From NCBI GenBank assembly GCA_900766645.1, contig CAAFWD010000174.1:1-17360 (forward strand): 17,360 bases of DNA, given 5' to 3'. Made by a program: the position numbers and the translations under genes. The DNA comes from an uncultured Cetobacterium sp. GTDB taxonomy: Bacteria; Fusobacteriota; Fusobacteriia; Fusobacteriales; Fusobacteriaceae. Under the pieces are notes generated by a model. That model was not told the origin of the DNA and made no database searches. It saw nothing but the letters and a program-made list of their open reading frames with translations. Positions 6,386 to 14,465 of this stretch are shown here, piece after piece; positions within the stretch are counted from its first letter, which is position 1, and the number at the start of each line of letters is the position of its first letter.

Positions 6386-8689
6386 ATGAGTAGACTACCT
6401 TTTTTACCTACTAGAGATATCGTTATGTTCCCCGGAACTGTTGCACCTATCTATGTAGGAAGAGAAAAAAGTTTAAACACTTTAAATTTAGCTATTAATT
6501 CAAAAAAGAAAATAATTTTAGGTATTCAGAAAGATCCTTTAGAAGAAAATCCTATTTTTCCTGAAGGAGTTTACAAAATCGGAGTTATCGCTAATATTGT
6601 TCAAACAGCTAAAATATCTAATGATACTTTAAAAGTTTTAATTGAAGTTGAAAAAAGAGTTTTAATTGATAATATTATTGATGAAGAAAACAGCTTAGTT
6701 TGTGATTTTAGTGTTATCACTATTGCAGATGAATCAACTCCTGAGCTTTTAGCTCTAAAAAGAAAAACTGTTAAGTCTTTTGAAGAATACTGTAAAATAG
6801 CTGGTAAAGTTAATCCTGAACTTCTAGTTCAAATCAAAGGATATAGAAAAGCTAGCAAAGCTTTTGATGCAATAGCACAAAATCTTGATACTGATCAAGG
6901 ACTAAAAGTTAACCTAATCGAAACTCTAGATGTTTTAGAAAGAGGATATAAACTTTTAGAAACAATTACTAAAGAAATAGAAATTTCTAGTTTAGAGGTT
7001 GAAGTAGAACAGAAGGTTAAAGAAAAAATAAATGAAAGTCAAAAATCATATTATATAAAAGAAAAAATAAATGTTCTTAGAGAAGAACTTGGTAAAAATG
7101 GTGGCGATGAAGAGACTGATGAATTACACGAAAGAATTTTAAACTCATCTCTTCCTAAAGAAGCAAAAGACAAGTTAGAAAATGAAATAAAAAAACTTTC
7201 TAAAATGGCTCCTTACTCTGCTGAAGCTACTGTTTCTAGAGCTTATATTGAAACTGTTTTAGATCTACCTTGGAATGTTTTAACTGAAGAAACTTTAGAT
7301 TTAAAATTAGCTCATAAAATCTTAGAAAAAGATCACTATGGTCTTAAAGATGTAAAAGAAAGAATACTTGATTATTTAGCAGTTAAAAAACTAAATCCTG
7401 ATATGAAAGGTACAATTCTTTGTTTAGCTGGTCCTCCTGGTGTTGGAAAAACATCTTTGGCTAAGTCTGTTGCTGATTCATTAGGTAGAAACTTTGTTAG
7501 AGTTTCCCTTGGTGGGGTAAGAGATGAAGCTGAAATAAGAGGTCACAGAAGAACTTATATCGGATCTATGCCTGGTAGAATTATTAAAGCTATTAAAAAT
7601 GCGGGAAGTGTAAATCCTGTTATTCTTCTTGATGAAATAGATAAAATGTCTAGTGATTTTAAAGGTGATCCTAGCTCTGCTATGCTTGAAGTTTTAGATC
7701 CTGGACAAAATCAGCATTTTGAAGACCATTATCTTGATATGTCTTTCGACTTATCTAAAGTTTTCTTTATTGCTACTGCTAATGACTTAAGAAGTATTCC
7801 AGGTCCACTTAGAGATAGAATGGAGATTATCACAATCTCTTCATATACTGAATTTGAAAAACTTCATATTGCTAATAAGTACCTTGTTAAACAAGCTAAA
7901 GGTGAAAATGGTTTAGATAATATCAAAGTTGATATATCTGATAAAGCCATTTTAAAAATAATAGATGAGTATACTAGAGAAGCTGGAGTTAGAAATCTAA
8001 AAAGAGAAATAGCTTCGTTATTTAGAAAACTTGCTAGAGAAGTTATTGATACTGATACTAAAAAAGTAAGTGTTACTGTAAAAAATCTTGAAAAATATTT
8101 AGGTCACGCTAAATTTAGACCTGAAAAAAATAAAAAAATGACATCTAAAGTTGGTGTTGTGAATGGTTTAGCTTGGACTTCTGTAGGCGGTATGACTCTT
8201 GAAGTGCAAGGTGTTAAGATTCCTGGTAAAGGAAATCTACCTTTAACTGGTACTTTAGGGAATGTTATGAAAGAATCTGCTATGGTAGCTTTCACATATT
8301 TAAAAGCTAACCTTGAAAAATATAATATTGATTCATCTATTCTAGAAAAGAAAGATATTCATTTACACTTTCCAGAAGGAGCTACTCCTAAAGATGGTCC
8401 TTCTGCTGGTATAGCTATTACTACTACAATCCTATCTATTTTAACTGATAGAAAGGTTAAACAAACATTTGCCATGACAGGAGAAATCACTATAACTGGT
8501 GAAGTTTTACCTGTTGGGGGTATTAAAGAGAAAGTTATTGGTGCTCATAGAGCAGGGATTAAAAATATAATATTACCTGAAGATAATAAAGTTGATTGCG
8601 AAGAAATTCCTTCTGAAGTTATGAAAGATATTAAAATATACTTTGTTAGTAACTATGAAGACGTTGAAAAACTTGCTCTTGAAAAATAA
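6386..8689 (+). CDS. lon: ATP-dependent protease La (Lon)
   Basis: Lon is a homo-oligomeric cytosolic AAA+ protease that removes misfolded and short-lived regulatory proteins. The 767 residues fit the LonA family. The N-terminal substrate-binding domain starts LPFLPTRDIVMFPG, followed by a coiled-coil helical region (about 195-275). The AAA+ module has Walker A GPPGVGKT (349-356) and Walker B VILLDEIDK (412-420). The C-terminal protease domain has catalytic Ser673 in PKDGPSAG and Lys716 in GGIKEKVIGAHRAG; the 43-residue Ser-Lys spacing equals that of E. coli Lon. The SD is AGGGGTGA just before the ATG. clpX is 11 bp upstream and engB 17 bp downstream. The lon-engB pairing is also found in Firmicutes (lonA-ysxC). 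Confidence 0.98.
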   Translation: MSRLPFLPTRDIVMFPGTVAPIYVGREKSLNTLNLAINSKKKIILGIQKDPLEENPIFPEGVYKIGVIANIVQTAKISNDTLKVLIEVEKRVLIDNIIDEENSLVCDFSVITIADESTPELLALKRKTVKSFEEYCKIAGKVNPELLVQIKGYRKASKAFDAIAQNLDTDQGLKVNLIETLDVLERGYKLLETITKEIEISSLEVEVEQKVKEKINESQKSYYIKEKINVLREELGKNGGDEETDELHERILNSSLPKEAKDKLENEIKKLSKMAPYSAEATVSRAYIETVLDLPWNVLTEETLDLKLAHKILEKDHYGLKDVKERILDYLAVKKLNPDMKGTILCLAGPPGVGKTSLAKSVADSLGRNFVRVSLGGVRDEAEIRGHRRTYIGSMPGRIIKAIKNAGSVNPVILLDEIDKMSSDFKGDPSSAMLEVLDPGQNQHFEDHYLDMSFDLSKVFFIATANDLRSIPGPLRDRMEIITISSYTEFEKLHIANKYLVKQAKGENGLDNIKVDISDKAILKIIDEYTREAGVRNLKREIASLFRKLAREVIDTDTKKVSVTVKNLEKYLGHAKFRPEKNKKMTSKVGVVNGLAWTSVGGMTLEVQGVKIPGKGNLPLTGTLGNVMKESAMVAFTYLKANLEKYNIDSSILEKKDIHLHFPEGATPKDGPSAGIAITTTILSILTDRKVKQTFAMTGEITITGEVLPVGGIKEKVIGAHRAGIKNIILPEDNKVDCEEIPSEVMKDIKIYFVSNYEDVEKLALEK

Positions 8690-8706
8690 GAAAAGAGGTA
8701 TTTATA

Positions 8707-9306
8707 ATGATGACAATTAAACATGCTGATTTTGTTAAATCAGCTGTCTTTGAAAAAGATTATCCTGAGGAGCTTCAACATATTGAGTTTGCATTTGTTG
8801 GAAGATCCAATGTAGGAAAATCATCTCTTATAAATAGTATCACAGGTAGAAACAAACTTGCTAAAACAAGTAAAACACCAGGAAGAACTCAGTTAATTAA
8901 CTACTTTTTGATTAACAAAGAGTTCTTCTTTGTTGATCTTCCTGGATACGGATTTGCCAAAGTTCCTAAAGAGATGAAAAAAGAATGGGGACTTACAATG
9001 GAAAGATATCTAGCTAGTCCTAGAAAAAAACTTGTGTTTGTTCTTCTTGATATAAGAAGAATTCCTAGTGGTGAGGATTTAGATATGCTTAGATGGCTTG
9101 ACCACTATGGCACTCCATTCAAAATAATATTTACAAAAATGGATAAAGTTTCTAATAATGATAAATTTAAAGCTTTAAAAGCTATTAGAACGAAACTTGA
9201 TTTCCATAATGATGATGTATTCTTCCATTCATCATTAAATAATAATGGAAAACAACAAATATTAGATTATGTAGAATCATGCTTAAATAGCGTTGAGATG
9301 GAATAG
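8707..9306 (+). CDS. engB: Ribosome biogenesis GTPase EngB (YsxC/YihA)
   Basis: EngB is a small essential GTPase required for late assembly of the 50S ribosomal subunit; it is also called YsxC or YihA. The 199 residues are typical. GTP-binding motifs appear in order: G1 GRSNVGKSS (32-40), the G2 region with SKTPGRTQ (55-62), G3 DLPGYGFAKV (77-86), G4 TKMDK (143-147), and a G5-like SSL (175-177). Two adjacent ATG codons occur (8707 and 8710). I use the first because AGAGGT at 8694-8699 is then 7 bp away. It sits 17 bp after lon and 11 bp before valS in the same run of genes. Confidence 0.97.
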   Translation: MMTIKHADFVKSAVFEKDYPEELQHIEFAFVGRSNVGKSSLINSITGRNKLAKTSKTPGRTQLINYFLINKEFFFVDLPGYGFAKVPKEMKKEWGLTMERYLASPRKKLVFVLLDIRRIPSGEDLDMLRWLDHYGTPFKIIFTKMDKVSNNDKFKALKAIRTKLDFHNDDVFFHSSLNNNGKQQILDYVESCLNSVEME

Positions 9307-9317
9307 GAGGATTTTTA

Positions 9318-11978
9318 ATGAATGAATTAGCAACAACTTATTCCCCTAACGAAATTGAGGGGAAATGGTATCAATATTGGGAGGAGTCAAAGTTTTTTGC
9401 TGCAACTATGGATGATAATAAACCTAACTACTCTATAGTTATCCCACCACCAAATGTAACTGGAATTCTTCATATGGGACATATCTTAAATAACAGTATT
9501 CAAGATGTTCTTGTTAGATATAAAAGAATGAGTGGGTTTAACACTTTATGGATGCCTGGTACTGACCATGCTGGAATTGCTACTCAAAATAAAGTTGAGA
9601 GAAAACTAGCTGATGAAGGTCTTACTAAAGAGGATTTAGGAAGAGATGAATTCATTAGACAAGTTTGGGAATGGAAAGAGCAATATGGAGGAGTTATAAC
9701 TACTCAGCTTAGAAAAATTGGAGCTTCTCTTGATTGGGATAGAGAAAGATTCACTATGGACGAGGGATTATCTGAGTCTGTAAAAGATATCTTTATTAAA
9801 CTTTTCAACGATGGATTAATCTATCAAGGTGAGTACATGATCAACTGGTGTTCTAGATGTGGTACTGCTCTTGCTGATGATGAGGTTGAGCATGAGGATA
9901 AAGCTGGTAACTTATGGCACTTAAGATACCCTGTTAAAGATTCTGAAGAGTTCTTAATAATTGCAACTACTAGACCTGAAACAATGTTAGCTGACGTTGC
10001 AATTGCTGTTAACCCTAACGATGAAAGATATGGACACTTAGTTGGTAAAACAGTTATCCTTCCTCTAGTTGGAAGAGAGATTCCTGTTATAGCTGATGAG
10101 TATGTTGATATGGAATTTGGTACTGGAGCATTAAAAATAACTCCTGCTCATGACCCTAATGACTTTGCTTTAGGTGAGAAGTTCAATCTTCCTATTATCA
10201 ATATGATGACTCCTGATGGAAAAGTTTGTGATGACTACCCTGCTTATGCTGGTATGGATAGATTTGATGCTAGAAAGAAAATGGTTGAGGATCTTGATGC
10301 TCAAGGATTATTAGTTAAAGTTGAAGCTCACAATCACAGTGTTGGAGGATGTTATAGATGTAATACTGTTGTGGAACCTAGAGTTTCTAAGCAGTGGTTC
10401 GTTAAAATGAAACCTCTTGCTGAAAGAGCTCTTGAAGTTGTAAGAAATGGTAAAGTTAAACTTATGCCAAAAAGATGGGAAAAAGTTTACTATAACTGGT
10501 TAGAAAATATTAGAGACTGGTGTATCTCTAGACAAATCTGGTGGGGACACAGAATTCCTGCTTGGTATGGTCCTGATATGCATATATTTGTAGCTAAAAC
10601 TGAAGAGGAAGCTTATGCTCAAGCTAAAGCTCACTACGGAGAAGATGTAACTCTTACTCAAGAAACTGATGTTCTTGACACTTGGTTCTCATCTGCCCTA
10701 TGGCCTTTCTCTACTTTAGGTTGGCCAGAAAAAACTCCAGAGTTATCTAAATTCTATCCAACAGGAACTTTAGTTACTGGTGCTGATATTTTATTCTTCT
10801 GGGTTGCTAGAATGGTAATGTTTGGAATGTATGCTATGGATGATATTCCATTTGAAAATGTATACCTTCATGGAATCGTTAGAGATGATATTGGTAGAAA
10901 AATGTCTAAATCTTTAGGAAACTCTCCTGACCCTCTAAACTTAATTGAAGAGTACGGAGCAGACGCTATTAGATTTACTATGTTATACAACACTTCTCAA
11001 GGACAGGATGTACACTTCTCTGAAAAATTAATTGAGATGGGTAGAAACTTCGCTAACAAAATTTGGAACGTATCAAGATTCGTTCTTATGAACCTTGAAG
11101 ATTTCGATGCTAAGTCATTTGACGCTTCTAAAGTTGAATTAGAGCTTGTTGATGAGTGGATCTTCTCTAAGCTTAACAAAACAGCTAAAGAAGTTGCTGA
11201 CAAACTTGAAAAGTTCCAATTAGATGAAGCTGCTAAAGCTATCTATGAATTCTTAAGAGGAGACTTCTGTGACTGGTATGTTGAGCTTGCTAAAGTAAGA
11301 TTATACAATAAAGAGGAATCTGGAGTAACTTCTAGACAAACTGCTCAATATGTTCTTTGGACAGTTTTAGAGTCTGGATTAAAACTTCTTCACCCATTCA
11401 TGCCATTTATCACTGAAGAGATTTGGCAAAAAATTAAAGTTGAGGGAGAAACTATAATGCTTGCTGAGTATCCAGTTTGTAACTCTGCTTTAGTTAGTGA
11501 TGAGAAAGAGAAAGCTTTTGAATATATTCAAGGATTAATCTCATCTCTAAGAAATATCAGAGCTGAAAGAGGAATATCTCCAGCTAAAGAAGCTAAAGTT
11601 GTAATTAGAACTTCTAATCCTGTGGAGTTAGAAACTTTAAAAGCTAATGAGTTATTCATCACTAAGCTTACTAAAATAGAGGAGCTTACTATTGGGTCTG
11701 ATCTTGCTACACCTGAGCAAAGTGGATTTAGAGTAAATGGAGATTCAGAGGTATTTATGATTTTAACTGGTCTTTTAGATGTTGAAGCTGAAGTTAAGAA
11801 AATAAATGAGCAGCTTGAAAAAGTAAAGAAAGATTTAGATAAGGTAAATAATAAGTTATCTGATGAAAGATTTACTTCAAAAGCACCTGAACATATATTA
11901 GATAGAGAAAGAAGAATTCAAAAAGAATTCCAAGATAAATACGATAAATTAATAGAAAATTTAAAAAACTTCCAATAA
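9318..11978 (+). CDS. valS: Valyl-tRNA synthetase
   Basis: This class I aminoacyl-tRNA synthetase charges tRNA-Val. It is 886 residues long. The HIGH-type motif HMGH is at 52-55 in the valyl-specific context PPPNVTGILHMGH, and the KMSKS loop is at 528-532. The editing (CP1) domain shows TTRPETMLAD (217-226) and HDPNDF (278-283). Two CxxC knuckles occur (WCSRC at 177-181 and CYRC at 345-348), suggesting zinc or structural ribbons. The anticodon-binding domain includes the DWYVELAK stretch, and residues from about 815 to the end form the C-terminal coiled-coil arm that binds tRNA. The SD TAGGAGG precedes the ATG. It is the last gene of the clpP-clpX-lon-engB-valS run and is followed by a terminator. 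No T-box leader is visible immediately upstream, as expected for an internal operon gene. Confidence 0.98.
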   Translation: MNELATTYSPNEIEGKWYQYWEESKFFAATMDDNKPNYSIVIPPPNVTGILHMGHILNNSIQDVLVRYKRMSGFNTLWMPGTDHAGIATQNKVERKLADEGLTKEDLGRDEFIRQVWEWKEQYGGVITTQLRKIGASLDWDRERFTMDEGLSESVKDIFIKLFNDGLIYQGEYMINWCSRCGTALADDEVEHEDKAGNLWHLRYPVKDSEEFLIIATTRPETMLADVAIAVNPNDERYGHLVGKTVILPLVGREIPVIADEYVDMEFGTGALKITPAHDPNDFALGEKFNLPIINMMTPDGKVCDDYPAYAGMDRFDARKKMVEDLDAQGLLVKVEAHNHSVGGCYRCNTVVEPRVSKQWFVKMKPLAERALEVVRNGKVKLMPKRWEKVYYNWLENIRDWCISRQIWWGHRIPAWYGPDMHIFVAKTEEEAYAQAKAHYGEDVTLTQETDVLDTWFSSALWPFSTLGWPEKTPELSKFYPTGTLVTGADILFFWVARMVMFGMYAMDDIPFENVYLHGIVRDDIGRKMSKSLGNSPDPLNLIEEYGADAIRFTMLYNTSQGQDVHFSEKLIEMGRNFANKIWNVSRFVLMNLEDFDAKSFDASKVELELVDEWIFSKLNKTAKEVADKLEKFQLDEAAKAIYEFLRGDFCDWYVELAKVRLYNKEESGVTSRQTAQYVLWTVLESGLKLLHPFMPFITEEIWQKIKVEGETIMLAEYPVCNSALVSDEKEKAFEYIQGLISSLRNIRAERGISPAKEAKVVIRTSNPVELETLKANELFITKLTKIEELTIGSDLATPEQSGFRVNGDSEVFMILTGLLDVEAEVKKINEQLEKVKKDLDKVNNKLSDERFTSKAPEHILDRERRIQKEFQDKYDKLIENLKNFQ

Positions 11979-11995
11979 AATAAGAATTTAAGAGG

Positions 11996-12032
11996 AAAAA
12001 GTAGTAGAATTTTTATTTTCTGCTACTTTTTT
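11996..12032 (+). terminator. Rho-independent terminator after valS
   Basis: GTAGTAGAA (12001-12009) pairs with TTCTGCTAC (12018-12026) with one G-T wobble. The stem is extended by AAAAA (11996-12000) against the T-run at 12027-12032. The A-rich left flank means it could also work in the opposite direction. It closes the clpP-valS run. Confidence 0.88.
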
Positions 12033-12063
12033 CAAATATTATGTATCCATTAGGTTAAAATTA

Positions 12064-12072
12064 TGCTAAAAT
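12064..12072 (+). promoter_or_regulatory. Candidate extended -10 promoter for the LysR-type regulator and gmhA
   Basis: TGCTAAAAT (TG at 12064-12065, -10 hexamer TAAAAT at 12067-12072) fits an extended -10 element. No good -35 hexamer is visible at 17 bp spacing. It lies downstream of the valS terminator and about 45 bp before the proposed TTG start. A second possible -10, TATAAA, occurs at 12084-12089. In such AT-rich DNA this assignment is tentative. Confidence 0.35.
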
Positions 12073-12103
12073 AGAATGGTGACTATAAATATCAATAATA
12101 GTT

Positions 12104-12110
12104 GGGAGTG
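12104..12110 (+). promoter_or_regulatory. Ribosome binding site that fixes the LysR-type start at TTG 12117
   Basis: GGGAGTG lies 6 bp before a TTG at 12117. An upstream in-frame TTG at 12102 overlaps this SD and has no SD of its own. Starting at 12117 gives an N-terminus (MDLHYLRIFYEVAKEKS) that matches the usual beginning of LysR-family proteins. Confidence 0.7.
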
Positions 12111-12116
12111 ATACAA

Positions 12117-12983
12117 TTGGATTTACATTATTTAAGAATATTTTATGAAGTGGCTAAAGAAAAGAGCTTTACTAAAGCAGCTAATAAATTATACATAAAT
12201 CAATCGGCGGTTTCAATTCAAGTTAAAAAGTTTGAAGAGATTTTAAACTCTAAGCTTTTTGACAGAAGTTCTAAAAAAATAAAATTAACTTACACAGGGG
12301 AAGCTCTTTATAAGATGGCAGAAGAAATCTTTGAAAAAGTAAAAAGAGCTGAAAAAGAAATTGAAAGAATCATCAATCTTGACAAAGCAAAAATATCTAT
12401 TGGTGCTACGTCTGTTATTGGAGAACCTTTATTACCTCTATTAATGAAAAGCTTTATCTCTATTCATGAAGAGATTGAGTATGATATTACTATTGCAAGT
12501 AAAGAATGGTTATTAAAACTTCTAAAAGAAGGTGAATTAGATATTCTTCTTATTGATGAAGAACATATAACTGATCCTAATCTTGAAGTAGTAACTGTAG
12601 GTTCTGTTCCTTATATTCTAGTGAGTTCTAGAGATGCTCAAAAGTTAGAAAGTATATCTAAAGAGCCTCTTATCTCAAGAAAACATATTTATAATAATGA
12701 TAAGGCTATTAGCTATCTTGAGGACAAAAATCATATTTGTTTTAATACTAGAATTCCTGTTTTAGGAAATTTAGGTGTTATAAAAGGTATGGTTAAAGAG
12801 GGAATTGGTAATGTTATACTTCCATACTATGCTGTCTATAAGGAGATTCAAAATAATGAGTTTAAGATTGTTAGAACTATAGATGAAGTTTCTGACTCTT
12901 ATCAAATAGTTATAACTAAAGATAAAAAAAATCTAGCTCATATTATAAAGTTTATTAACTTTGTTAAGAACTTTAAATTTTAG
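12117..12983 (+). CDS. LysR-family transcriptional regulator
   Basis: This 288-residue protein has the two-part architecture of LysR-type regulators. The N-terminal winged helix-turn-helix is at about 17-38 (SFTKAANKLYINQSAVSIQV), followed by a linker helix. The periplasmic-binding-protein-like effector domain begins near residue 87 (ISIGATSVIGEPLLPLLM). It starts at a TTG supported by a good SD. The effector cannot be deduced from the sequence. Members usually regulate a divergent gene, but here the upstream neighbour valS runs in the same direction. The downstream gmhA is only 20 bp away, so the two are probably co-transcribed and gmhA is a possible target. No signal peptide or membrane segment is seen. 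The family call is secure; the regulon is unknown. Confidence 0.93.
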   Translation: MDLHYLRIFYEVAKEKSFTKAANKLYINQSAVSIQVKKFEEILNSKLFDRSSKKIKLTYTGEALYKMAEEIFEKVKRAEKEIERIINLDKAKISIGATSVIGEPLLPLLMKSFISIHEEIEYDITIASKEWLLKLLKEGELDILLIDEEHITDPNLEVVTVGSVPYILVSSRDAQKLESISKEPLISRKHIYNNDKAISYLEDKNHICFNTRIPVLGNLGVIKGMVKEGIGNVILPYYAVYKEIQNNEFKIVRTIDEVSDSYQIVITKDKKNLAHIIKFINFVKNFKF

Positions 12984-13003
12984 GTTATGTATAGGAGGTT
13001 TAT

Positions 13004-13579
13004 ATGAAATTATTAGACTCATATAAAATCACATTTTCTCTTTTAGAAAATTTTATAAAAGAAGAAGAAAATAAAAAAGAAACTGAAAAAGTTGCTAAAG
13101 ATTTAGCTTCTGTTTTTCAGTCTGGAAATAAAGTTTTAATTTGCGGAAACGGTGGAAGTAACTGTGATGCTCTTCACTTTGCTGAAGAATTTACTGGTAG
13201 ATTTAGAAAAAATAGAAAAGCTCTTCCTGCTATATCTTTATCTGACTCATCTCATATTACATGTGTTGGTAACGATTATGGATTTGATTACATTTTTTCT
13301 AGAGGTGTTGAAGCCTATGGAAAAGAAGGAGATATGTTCATAGGTATCTCTACAAGTGGAAATTCTGCTAATGTCATTAAAGCTGTTGAAGTTGCAAAAG
13401 AAATAGGACTAAAAACTTGTGTTCTACTTGGTAAAGACGGTGGAAAACTTAAAGGAATGTGTGACTATGAATTTATTATTCCTGGTGACACTTCTGATAG
13501 AATTCAAGAAATTCATATGATGATATTACATATCATTATTGAAGGTGTTGAAAAGATTATGTTCCCTGAGAACTATTAA
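13004..13579 (+). CDS. gmhA: Phosphoheptose isomerase GmhA (sedoheptulose-7-phosphate isomerase)
   Basis: GmhA converts sedoheptulose 7-phosphate to D-glycero-D-manno-heptose 7-phosphate. This is the first step toward the ADP-heptose used in the inner core of lipopolysaccharide and known as a host-sensed metabolite. The 191 residues form a SIS domain. Diagnostic stretches are LICGNGGSNCDALHFAEEFTG, SHITCVGNDYGFDYIFSR, GISTSGNSANVIKA and the C-terminal DRIQEIH. By alignment with known GmhA, the metal and catalytic residues would be His58, Glu62, Gln168 and His176, all present. The SD TAGGAGG precedes the ATG. No other heptose genes (hldE, gmhB, hldD) lie in the window, so it is separated from the rest of its pathway. 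A strong terminator overlaps its stop codon. Its presence implies a Gram-negative envelope. Confidence 0.95.
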   Translation: MKLLDSYKITFSLLENFIKEEENKKETEKVAKDLASVFQSGNKVLICGNGGSNCDALHFAEEFTGRFRKNRKALPAISLSDSSHITCVGNDYGFDYIFSRGVEAYGKEGDMFIGISTSGNSANVIKAVEVAKEIGLKTCVLLGKDGGKLKGMCDYEFIIPGDTSDRIQEIHMMILHIIIEGVEKIMFPENY

Positions 13580-13605
13580 AATGCTCCTTAGGGGGCATTT
13601 TTTTT
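13578..13605 (+). terminator. Strong Rho-independent terminator at the gmhA stop codon
   Basis: AAAATGCTCC (13578-13587) pairs with GGGGCATTTT (13592-13601) with one G-T wobble and a TTAG loop, followed by more T's to 13605. It begins within the TAA stop codon of gmhA. The SD of the next gene (GAGGTG) starts at the very next base, 13606. Confidence 0.9.
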
Positions 13606-13616
13606 GAGGTGATATT

Positions 13617-14465
13617 TTGAAAAAACTTTTTTTTACAACAATATATTTATTTTTATTTATTTTTAACTTTTCCTTTTCTTCTAATGATATCCCTACTGAA
13701 GCAACTATTGCTACTTTTAACACCTTAAGGTTAGGAAAAAACAAAAAAAATTATAACTACTTAGCTAAAGCTATCCAACCATTTGATCTTATTGGACTTA
13801 CAGAAGTCATGGATAAAAGAGGTCTTTATGAACTTTTAAAGGTTTTAGATAAAATAAGCAATGAAAAATGGGGATATCACATTTCTCCATATCCTGTAGG
13901 AACTGATACTTATAAAGAGTATTATGCCTTTATATATAAAAAAGATAAAGTAAAGTTTCTTTCAGATAGTGGATTTTATCCAGATTATAATAATAATTTT
14001 ATTAGGGAACCATATGGTGCTAATTTTAAAATCGGAAATTTTGACTTTACCTATGTGTTAATTCATTCTATTTATGGAAAAAAGATTAGTCAGAGACAGT
14101 TTGAAGCTAGTAAATTAAATGATGTTTATGAACATTTTCAAAACTTAGATCTTAAAGAAAATGATATTTTAATTGGTGGTGATTTCAATCTTCCAGCCAA
14201 TGATATAGGTTTTTCTAAATTTTTAAAAAATACTGACAAAATTATATACACTATTGACCCAAATATTAAAACAACTCTTGGAACTAAAGGTTTTGCTAAT
14301 TCCTATGATAATATTTTTATCTCAAAAATTTATACTAATGAATTTAAAGGAAACAGCGGAGCTTTAGATATAACTATCAATGGTAACTTTAATTATTTAA
14401 GAAAGGAGGTTTCTGATCACATACCTGTTTTTATATTTGTGAATACAGATAAAGATGATGACTAA
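13617..14465 (+). CDS. Exported endonuclease/exonuclease/phosphatase-family protein (DNase I-like)
   Basis: The 282-residue product begins with a Sec-type signal peptide: MKK, then a long hydrophobic stretch (about 4-20), with a likely cleavage after FSFSS (near residue 21 or 22). The mature part carries all hallmarks of the DNase I/exonuclease III fold: FNTLRLG (Asn35), LTEVMD (Glu63), VLIHS (His150), GGDFNLP (Asp189, Asn191), NSYDNIF (Asp231) and VSDHIP (Asp267-His268). The enzyme should therefore be an active metal-dependent phosphodiesterase. Overall length and the NSYDN signature favour a secreted deoxyribonuclease, but a sugar-phosphate or lipid phosphatase of the same fold cannot be excluded. 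The start is TTG at 13617 with SD GAGGTGA at 13606-13612. It lies immediately after the gmhA terminator and overlaps thiN by 11 bp, so it is probably translated together with thiN. Confidence 0.88.
   Translation: MKKLFFTTIYLFLFIFNFSFSSNDIPTEATIATFNTLRLGKNKKNYNYLAKAIQPFDLIGLTEVMDKRGLYELLKVLDKISNEKWGYHISPYPVGTDTYKEYYAFIYKKDKVKFLSDSGFYPDYNNNFIREPYGANFKIGNFDFTYVLIHSIYGKKISQRQFEASKLNDVYEHFQNLDLKENDILIGGDFNLPANDIGFSKFLKNTDKIIYTIDPNIKTTLGTKGFANSYDNIFISKIYTNEFKGNSGALDITINGNFNYLRKEVSDHIPVFIFVNTDKDDD

Noticed and set aside
12084..12100. TAT-N11-ATA, a possible LysR-type binding box between the promoter and the regulator start
   Set aside because: The dyad is short and such matches are expected by chance in DNA this rich in A and T. 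It is downstream of the proposed -10 and unsupported by conservation data.
12102..12116. Upstream TTG start for the LysR-type regulator, adding five residues
   Set aside because: The codon overlaps the only good SD and has none of its own. The resulting N-terminus is longer than the usual family start.
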